Part shown: one piece after another, positions 56,648-64,000 of the stretch
How the letters are laid out: each line of letters starts with the position of its first letter
Position numbering within the stretch: the stretch's first letter is position 1
Assembly: GCA_963931925.1 (NCBI GenBank)
Contig: OZ007575.1
Span: 30,721,244 to 30,785,243 of the forward strand
Direction of reading: 5' to 3'
DNA length: 64,000 nt
Source of the DNA: Onchidella celtica
Taxonomy: Eukaryota > Mollusca > Gastropoda > Systellommatophora > Onchidiidae
Translations under genes and position numbers: made by a program
The notes under the pieces: model-generated
The model's database searches: none
What the model was told of the DNA's origin: nothing
The model's input: the letters and a program-made list of their open reading frames with translations, nothing else

Positions 56648-57228
56648 ATAGGGTAAGCACCCTTATACGTACGCATCACACAACACTATAAATACAAGCT
56701 TTGTTGTTGTTTTCTCATTTTTCAGAGGGAGATTCATGACAGTCATGATTGCAATAAATTGCACTACAAATCAATGTTTATTTGTGACCGGATCTGACGA
56801 AATCGGGCTATAGATGAAAGATCAAATTCCGAGAAAACCCCTACAAATGGAAAAAAATGTCTATGAAAACTGAGATTTGCTAATAAAATGAAAGATTAGC
56901 CAATTTTTCCGCATTTGGTTAAATTATTTACTTGAAATCGTCTTAGAATTTCTTTTTATTTTGATTTTTTAAAGAGGTATAAATTTCACCTTTAGCCCGG
57001 TTTTGTCAGATCCACCCACATTTGTCACAGCAGGAAAATTAATAATAAATGGACAGCCCCAATACTTTTTCTTTTTTTAAATTGAGCGTCATATTGACCA
57101 CAGCTGGCCCTTTCGTGAAGCTGCAAAAATACAAAAGACCCAATGTTACAGCAGTGAAAATATTTTATTTGAAATATACTCTTTATCATAATACATACAT
57201 TTTGGAAGGAGTGCCATTATATATTTAT

Positions 57229-57515
57229 ATGCCATGGGAGACACGGTGGTCTAGAGGCACGGTGCTCGTCTCTCATGCCGAAGGTACCGGGTTCGAGTTC
57301 CCGTCGGTATAAGTACGTTGAAATTTTGGGATTTTTCTCATAATTATTTTCCTGTCCCTGATCCTATGGTACGTAGGATCGAGCACCTAGTTTTCTCTCG
57401 GATAAGGTCGAAAAACTCGGAGGGGCCTTGTGCATTTTTAATTAAGATACCTTGGCACTTGGAAATCCAGAAAAGTAGGCCGAATAGGCCGCTGCCCGGA
57501 GAGAATTAATAAAAC
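57229..57515 (+). repeat. tRNA-derived SINE, full-length copy (S4)
   Basis: The head reads GGTGGTCTAGAGGCACGGTG and GGTACCGGGTTCGAGTTCCC: an A box and an almost perfect B box with the spacing of a tRNA. Then GATCCTATGGTACGTAGGATC, the shared core, and the end GGCCGCTGCCCGGAGAGAAT. Only plus-strand copy in the window. Confidence 0.88.
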
Positions 57516-58120
57516 TTATCCCTACCACTCACCCCCCCCCCCCCCCCCCCAAAACCCAACAAGACAAACCGCCAACCGGCGCTGTACTGTGGCGATGACG
57601 TGTCTGCTCCTGTTGTAACTGGGCTGCAACGACACTAAGGTAAATTTCCGAACTGGAATTAAAGAAGTATACAAAACAACAACAACAAAAAAATTGAGGT
57701 ACAAAGCTTTGTTTGGGCACATTATACCGGAAAACACTTTTTTATATTTTTTTATTGCCATTTATGCGTGATGCTCTACGATATTTGGGTATTTGGCTCA
57801 TTGGTTCTTCATTATAATTATTATACTATGGTTGTCAATGTCACTCTCACCTGTTTCATCATCACCGTAATTTTTCCATGAACATATTTCACTTTGTCTC
57901 AGTCACTTTCATCCTAATATTACTAGAGATTATAAAAATAATGTATTAATTATATTCATTGTTTTATTGTGCTTTCGTCGCTAATTCCGAACATTCGATG
58001 GCATAGAATATAATTTCGTCATTATTATTTTTAGTTTACGATCCCACTTTATCGTATCTAGTATCTTTGGTAGATAGGCTAATATCAAATCAATTAAGAG
58101 GGTTTTGTGTGAGCTGGTTT
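57516..58120. other. unassigned sequence
   Basis: Poly-C run at 57530-57550. A fragment of family F near 58055. Otherwise nothing. Confidence 0.5.
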
Positions 58121-58124
58121 TTCT

Positions 58125-58310
58125 TCCTTTCTCGGTCTCTCTCTTTCTTGCTGTTTGTCTTTCTCTCTCGTTCTCTCTCTCTCTCTCTTTGAATCTCCTC
58201 CCTCTCTCTCTCGTCTTCTCCGTTCCCCCTCCGTCTCTCCCTCCCTTTCTCTCCCTATTTCTCTTCCTCTCTGTCCTCCTCTCTCTCTCTCTCTTCCCCG
58301 CCGCCCCTGC
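58125..58310. repeat. polypyrimidine tract
   Basis: CT-rich low-complexity sequence. Confidence 0.92.
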
Positions 58311-59555
58311 CTTACATAAGCCTATATTTCCTGCGTTCCTTAACAACACAGTTATAGCATAGTGACAGAACACGTGTAAAAAAAACATTGGAAAGAGCTC
58401 CGTACATCCTGCACATCAAGGTTATCCTAACCTTATCCCAAACACTACAGCTGACCCGTTCAAACAGAAAGTCTGTAAAGAAATGAAGAGTTCAAAGTGA
58501 TCTGGACTTACGAAAGTCTTCTCAAAACAATAAAATCGTAAAAGTAATATCTAATAGCTTGACTTGCCTCCGTGTGGAAAACCAGAACGATGGGTAGGCC
58601 TATCAGAAACTGGCCACAGATGGTTCATTCTTCCCCATATCCAGCACACTTTTCAGCTTACTAATCCACAAGTATCTCACACAACACACCTGCCACACAC
58701 CCAGACCTGCACGCTTGACCCCTGACCCGGACCCTACCCGGCTGATCGCGGACAGGTGTCGCAGTGTCACCACCACAGACCCTAAAAGCCCGAGACCATG
58801 ACTGTGTAGTTCAGGGTCACTCATCGGCGACTTCTAAACTCCATGTACTCTCAGGTAGGCTACACCTTGACAGCCTTCCTGGATAGCTACGAATTGCTCG
58901 AAAAGCTAGTCATCCATGCTCGCCAACCGTTGCTAGCACTACGCGTATCGATTGGAAGGTCTACTCATAACCAGCAAGCCGGTTTCTAACCACTTAGGGT
59001 GCATTAATGAGAAGCCCATAAATTCTGCACCCGGTGGAACACAATCACACTTTCTGGGCAAATAGAAATGATTGCAAGATGCAGCATCTCGGATCGGGCG
59101 CGTTTGGGGGGGGGGGGTTGTATGAGGGGTGAGGCCGGATTTAAGGGCAGCTGAAGCCCTAAGCACAATCCAATCTTGGGGCCCGTCGGCACTTCTATTG
59201 GTAAGACATTGTCAAAACTGACAAGACCTCAAGACTTAATATTACAAAGTGCTGAATGTGAATTAATATTAGGCACAAAATTCAGCTTTCTCCCACGCAA
59301 CAGACCATAATGTTATTGAATGTGACCTTTTTTTTTTTTTTAAATGTAACACTTTTTAGCAGAAAGCAGTATAATCATGATGAATATAATTGATACATCC
59401 ATAATGAGGTTCGACAAAAATTCAACTTGATTTTGTCACAAGAAGTTGAATGGTGTGTAGGCTACATTCTAATTAAATAATTTGTTACACACGACTGGGG
59501 AAGTTCTGACCTTGACAGCTGTTGTTGTTATAGAATTTTGTACTATTCACTCGGT
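58311..59555. other. unassigned sequence
   Basis: No gene recognised. The open frame at 58603-58824 (minus) has no known content. Confidence 0.4.
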
Positions 59556-59965
59556 CGTTTAGGTTTTATGTCTTTATTTGAGGAGATTTCGCTGCCTTTG
59601 CTATTTACACTTCACTTTTCTTCTTTTTATTTTGCTTGTTCTTGTCTGTGTGTTTTTTCTGCTAGGTGTTGGCTTTTTTTTTTTTTTAGAATTTTTGCCA
59701 GGGCAGCAGCCTTGTTCGGCCTGCTCTTCTCGACCTTCAACTGCCAAGGTATCTTTAACGTGCCCAAAGTGCAACGCGCCCTCCGAGTTTTTCGTTCGTA
59801 TCCGCGAAGACTAGGTGCTCGATCTAACTGCTATAGGATCAGGGACAAAAATTCCGCCCCCCCCCCCGAAAAATAAATAAAAAATTCCATCATGCCTGCA
59901 CCGTCCGTGGATATGAGCTCGGTACCTTTCGACATGAGAGGCGAGCACCTTGCTTCTGGACCAAG
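59556..59965 (-). repeat. tRNA-derived SINE, long copy (S5)
   Basis: T-rich 3' extension (59556-59690), core from GGGCAGCAGCCTTGTTCGGC, poly-C, and a decayed head (GGTACCTTTCGACATGAGAG). The most complete copy that has both head and extension. Confidence 0.8.
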
Positions 59966-59973
59966 GAAAGATG

Positions 59974-60165
59974 AAGCTGGGTTCTCATGTGTACGGAAAA
60001 GGAAACTGCAAAATAATCCATCATATAGTAAGAAGAAAGAGCGTTTCCATGTGTGCGGAAACGACGTGAGGAAACTTTCTTTCTAATTCACTACATGAGG
60101 GGCATGAGGGGTGTTTGACCTTTCCGTTGCCGTTTCCGTTTCCGTGTACATGAGAACCCACCTGT
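59974..60165. mobile_element. MITE family C, copy 5
   Basis: AAGCTGGGTTCTCATGTGTA and TTCCGTGTACATGAGAACCC. Lies 8 bp after the SINE head. Confidence 0.83.
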
Positions 60166-61095
60166 AGACTTCTGAGAAGAACCAACAAAGAGTCTTATTA
60201 CGGTAGTGGAAAATCCTAACGGATGTGTTCCTTTGAGGGGACATAATCAACAATTATAGCTGCGTTCGATAATCAATGGTTATTTCCCTTGAAAAAGCGA
60301 ACACCCGCCCACTTTCTGACGGAAGCAGGCAGCTCTGTGGGGGAGGACTTCATTCAACAGGTCACTGACAAGTTGTAAAGTGTTTTGTCATAATTTGTTT
60401 TTTCACTTTTAAAATGTTTGTATTTTGTGCATATAGATCTAGATTGCATGTATTAGATGCATTTTCCTACCTATGCATGGTTACAGTCCATAATACACTA
60501 TTATCATCATCACACACACACACGCAAAAAAACCTCAGACACTATCCCCATAATTATAGCTATTGGAATGTGGGCGGGTCTAAATCTCAGTACAAATAGG
60601 GAAACTATTGGGATGTGTTCACTGTCCATCTACACAACTACACAATCATGCACACATCTAGATCCCTCTGGATCCCTTCCTTCCGGAGTCATGGGGGCAC
60701 TGCACTAGGGGGCGTCTCACTAACTGCCCCCACCTCTTGTGGTCATGGGCAAGGGCCTGGGTTGTGGTAAGTTTTTCCCATGTCCATTCAGTAATATTGC
60801 ATGCACACATAAAAAATGCAAAAGCAGCATTCTGTCATGACCAGTGGTCTTGTATCACATTATCTTCAGTGGTACATCAGCCTTTTTTTTCTTATTTTCT
60901 ACTTTTCAGTAAGACTTACCTGAAACAATAGACGGTTTATAATTTTCAGTTCAGCACAAACTTTCAAAACGTGATCAGTTGTTCTAAACAATAACAATAA
61001 TATTAATGATAAATTTACCGCGTGTAGGTTCATTTCCACCCCTAACTGTCTCATAGTGCAGATATTTAAGTGATGCACCACCTCCAACCCGCCAT
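60166..61095. other. unassigned sequence
   Basis: No gene or paired ends recognised. Confidence 0.4.
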
Positions 61096-61100
61096 CGCCA

Positions 61101-61360
61101 GCGTATTTTTTTTTTTCCGTACGAGCTTTAGCTAATTCGTGAGCGGGGCAGCAACAGACACCCAAACACAGGACAGCTCCAACACATCCCAGGGATTTTC
61201 GGTGACGTTCAGAGTCATATCAGGCACAGTCCAGAGATTGCAGCACCCATGGCAGTGTTCGATAGGACGAGAAATCCCTTAGCCGATGACCTGTGTTTGT
61301 GGGTGTGTTGCTGCCCCGCTCCTGAATTTGTTAAAGCTCGTACGGAAAAAAAATCACGCG
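61101..61360. mobile_element. MITE family D, copy 2
   Basis: GCGTATTTTT, then TTCCGTACGAGCTTTAGC at the left, and GCTCGTACGGAAAAAAAATC at the right. The interior is over 95 percent identical by eye to the copy at 29161, so the family moved recently. Confidence 0.88.
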
Positions 61361-61559
61361 CCCGCCATCCTCCACGCATCCACCCACCCACAGCCACACA
61401 CATCCATGAACATACATCTTCCTAACATGCACGCAAACTCATGTGGGCACAAACTTTAGAATATTAAAGCTCTGTGAGCAATCGAACAGTGACCCACAAG
61501 GCAATACGTACGACGGACACAGCCACAATCAAACAACACACTGACACTCACTAAATGCT

Positions 61560-62030
61560 AACATAAGAACTACACACACACACGCATACACACGCATACA
61601 CACACGCACGCGAACACACACACATACACACACTTGCACATACACAAAAATACAACACAAGTTAATACTCAACCTCTGTGATTGCAGAAGAAGTATATTA
61701 AATGGACACACACTAAAAAAGTAAAATCAAGCAACACACATATAAATACTCACACACAGAACACGTACAGCTCAAAGAACCACACATGCACACTCGCACA
61801 CATACACACACAAATCTCATATCATTGTAAGCATTAATAGACAGATACTGCTCTACGTCGTATAATAAACTAAACTAATCGACACACACAACATATGCAT
61901 ACATACACACACACACACGCGCACACATACAACACTCATATCATGTAAACACAAAATATAGAGACGCCGCTCTAACTATATAATAAAACAAATCCACACA
62001 CACACACACACACCAACATAATTCACACAT
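61560..62030. repeat. CA-rich low-complexity region
   Basis: Many short (CA)n runs within 470 bases. Confidence 0.9.
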
Positions 62031-62219
62031 ACCTACAGTACGTAACCACTACGGATAAGTGACACCGCTTTGCTTATACTCAAGAAGAAAATTATAGCCC
62101 ATCATAGTTACGATCTACCCCAGGTAATCTGTGGGTTCCAAGACAATCCAGTTATAATCATAGCTTGTCTTAGGGGGAGGTGAGTGGAGGTTAAATCTAC
62201 GCACGTGAAGAATCTAAAT

Positions 62220-62980
62220 CAGTGGTTCTCAATCTGGGCGACATCACCACCTGGGGAGGGAGTTTTGATCTTTGGGGGGGGGGGATAACAAAGAGAAGGG
62301 CGACAACGGGAGGGGGGGGCGAAAACGATGAATGGAAGAGGATGGTGGGGGGGGGGAGGAAACGATGAATGGAAGAGGAATTGGGGGTGAATGCAGGTAA
62401 ATGGACGTCATTATACGATTGGGTTATTTTAGGACATTTAAGCCGGGGATGATATCAGGAGATAAAATACACATCGAGATAATATCGTTCAATTCTGGGG
62501 GTGATAATTTTACCGATCACCGAATGACTAATCTGTTCAGGTGGTAATCGCTATCTGCCGTGTAGACATTAAAATTTTTAGAAAGCTGACTGGATTCTAT
62601 GGATGTTAAGGTAGAGATGTTCAACAACACACAAAGATGGGTTTTATAAATAGAAAAAGCCTTATTTTTTTAGTACATTTGATAACGAATGCTCTGTTTT
62701 ATAATGAATAATCAACACACCTATCGTCATTAATAAGGCTTTGAAAACTTAACATTGTAATTTGTCCGTAGTTTGTCTTCTTGTTCTTGTGAAATGTATC
62801 TGTGGGGGTTGAGTGGGGAATCGATTTGTTTGTTAATTATTTTTTTTTGCGGGGGGGGGGGGGGAGGTGGGGGTGTGTGTGAGGGGGTGAGAAGAGAAGA
62901 GAAAAAAAAGGGGGAGGGGAGATGAAGGAACATTTGGAGCCTCAGGGAGCGATTGCCTGAAAACGGGTTGAGAACCACTG
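62220..62980. mobile_element. hAT-type non-autonomous element
   Basis: Begins CAGTGGTTCTCAATCTGGG and ends GGGTTGAGAACCACTG, the classical hAT-type terminal inverted repeat. Flanks ATCTAAAT (62212-62219) and GTCTAAAT (62981-62988) agree at 7 of 8 bases, as expected for the 8-bp hAT duplication. The 761-bp interior has G-runs and no transposase. The GGTTCTCGACAGGGG block at 34837 may be a remnant of a related copy. Confidence 0.85.
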
Positions 62981-63124
62981 GTCTAAATATATACCTAGTT
63001 GCATGTGTGTTTTTGTGTTTGTGTTTCTCTGTGTCCGTGGTACTTTAACCGCAGGCCTACTTTTAGGAGGAAGATTGTTCCAGAAGGATTTTTGATTGTT
63101 CTATATTCAACATTTCTTAAGTTA

Positions 63125-63475
63125 TCTCTCATCTTCACCCCCATCCCCCTCCCCACCGAAAAGGAGATTTCCGTATTTATGAAGATTATGCATGTTTTCA
63201 AAAGAACACAGTGCCAACTACCCCGACTCCTGTCTCTAATTTACACCCCCCTCCCCCAACCACTACCCCCACCCCCTGTTCTAAAAAAAGAGACGTCCAT
63301 GCATGTTTTCAAGCACAACACGGTAGGCCTACCAATTAACCCCTACCCCTCTCTCAAATGTTACCCCCCACCCCGGCTGTAAAAAAAAGAGACCTCCATC
63401 ATTATTTTACAATTAACATGCATGTAATGTTCAAGCACAACAGAGTACCAACTACACCTTTCAAATGCTAACTTT
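63125..63475. repeat. degenerate tandem repeat, unit about 100-120 bp
   Basis: AAGAGACGTCCATGCATG/AAGAGACCTCCAT, ATGTTCAAGCACAACA and ACCAACTAC words recur three times with C-rich spacers. Confidence 0.7.
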
Positions 63476-63579
63476 TTCTTTTTTGTTGTTGTTGTTTTGT
63501 TTCGTTTATTTTTCGTTGTTTTTTTTTTTTTTCAAAGCCTATCAGTTTCTTCCCTGTCTCTATTTTTGTTCCTCTTCAG

Positions 63580-63679
63580 TATCGATGTTCCTTTGATTGT
63601 ACATTTTGTAAAAGATTGTTATGATAGTATAGTGGTAGTTGTGGTAGATTTGATTTCAAGGATAAGAGACATTAGGGAG
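63580..63679 (+). CDS. candidate internal exon of an unknown gene
   Basis: A good acceptor (TTTTTGTTCCTCTTCAG) and a good donor (GGGAG before GTAAGG) bound 100 bases that are open in one frame: IDVPLIVHFVKDCYDSI, then VDLISRIRDIRE. The composition looks protein-like and not repetitive. I do not recognise the family. The rest of the gene would lie beyond the window or in undetected exons. Confidence 0.38.
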
Positions 63680-64000
63680 GTAAGGAAAGTTGCAGATGAA
63701 TTGGAGCAATTATCAAACCTCGGGATTGGAATGCGTCAGTGGCGTATCTGTCTGTCTGTTTGATGGAGGTGTGTGTGTGTGGGAAGGGGGGGGGGTGAGA
63801 AGGGACCCTACGGAAGTCCGACATCTAGGACTGGCGACCATTTCGCACATAGCAATGATATCGTTCCTAAGCAGAGCCGCTGGTTACGACACAGCGCCGA
63901 TGTCGGTCTAATGTAAGGAACCCACCCCCTACGAATGTAGAAGAGAATGGACTGGTGGAGGACGAAAAGGGTGGTGAAGGAGTGAGGGAATGCAGAGGAG

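Noticed and set aside
57237-57310. Possible genuine tRNA gene
   Set aside because: A and B boxes are present, but the segment is the head of a SINE whose body recurs at four other places, and the acceptor stem does not pair well.

Overview
This is animal nuclear DNA: long introns with GT-AG signals, very few open frames, dense microsatellites and many families of transposable element. The mix (L2/CR1-like LINE, Helitron-like elements, tRNA-derived SINEs, P, hAT and PIF/Harbinger copies, many GATA and AGT arrays, frequent TAGATCTAG words) suggests a lophotrochozoan, most likely a gastropod mollusc. That is inference. One 200-N assembly gap lies at 48891-49090.

Three host gene groups can be supported. 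(1) A dihydrofolate reductase (DHFR) gene on the minus strand, 51673 down to 44986. Five coding exons are visible. A sixth is missing, and its phase and position point into the N gap. (2) A small two-exon gene on the plus strand (42653-43821) for a 92-residue protein I do not recognise. It is tail-to-tail with DHFR, and a 267-bp palindrome and a tandem duplication lie just upstream. (3) Two convergent paralogous genes, A (plus, exons at 24643, 25911, 27881) and B (minus, exons at 38862 and 36245). They share exons of exactly 227 and 69 bp and encode a small domain that may be Ig-like. Gene A has a signal-peptide exon. The 3' ends of both genes and the first exon of B are not resolved.

Mobile DNA by region. 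8.3-9.2 kb holds a MITE pair and a Helitron-like copy. 9.5-14.0 kb holds an inactivated L2-like LINE split by a 1.2-kb insert. 14.0-17.4 kb is a head-to-tail run of four Helitron-like elements, the second interrupted by a young P-type transposon with a perfect 38-bp TIR, an 8-bp target duplication and a THAP first exon. 20.4-20.9 kb has a second, broken THAP remnant. 22.8-23.5 kb has another Helitron-like copy. Several MITE families (here A to H) recur through the window, including one nested inside another at 29 kb. 47.9-48.8 and 62.2-63.0 kb hold hAT-like elements. 55.7-56.6 kb is an internally deleted PIF/Harbinger element. A tRNA-derived SINE family has five copies. The rest is microsatellite arrays and unassigned intergenic or intronic sequence.
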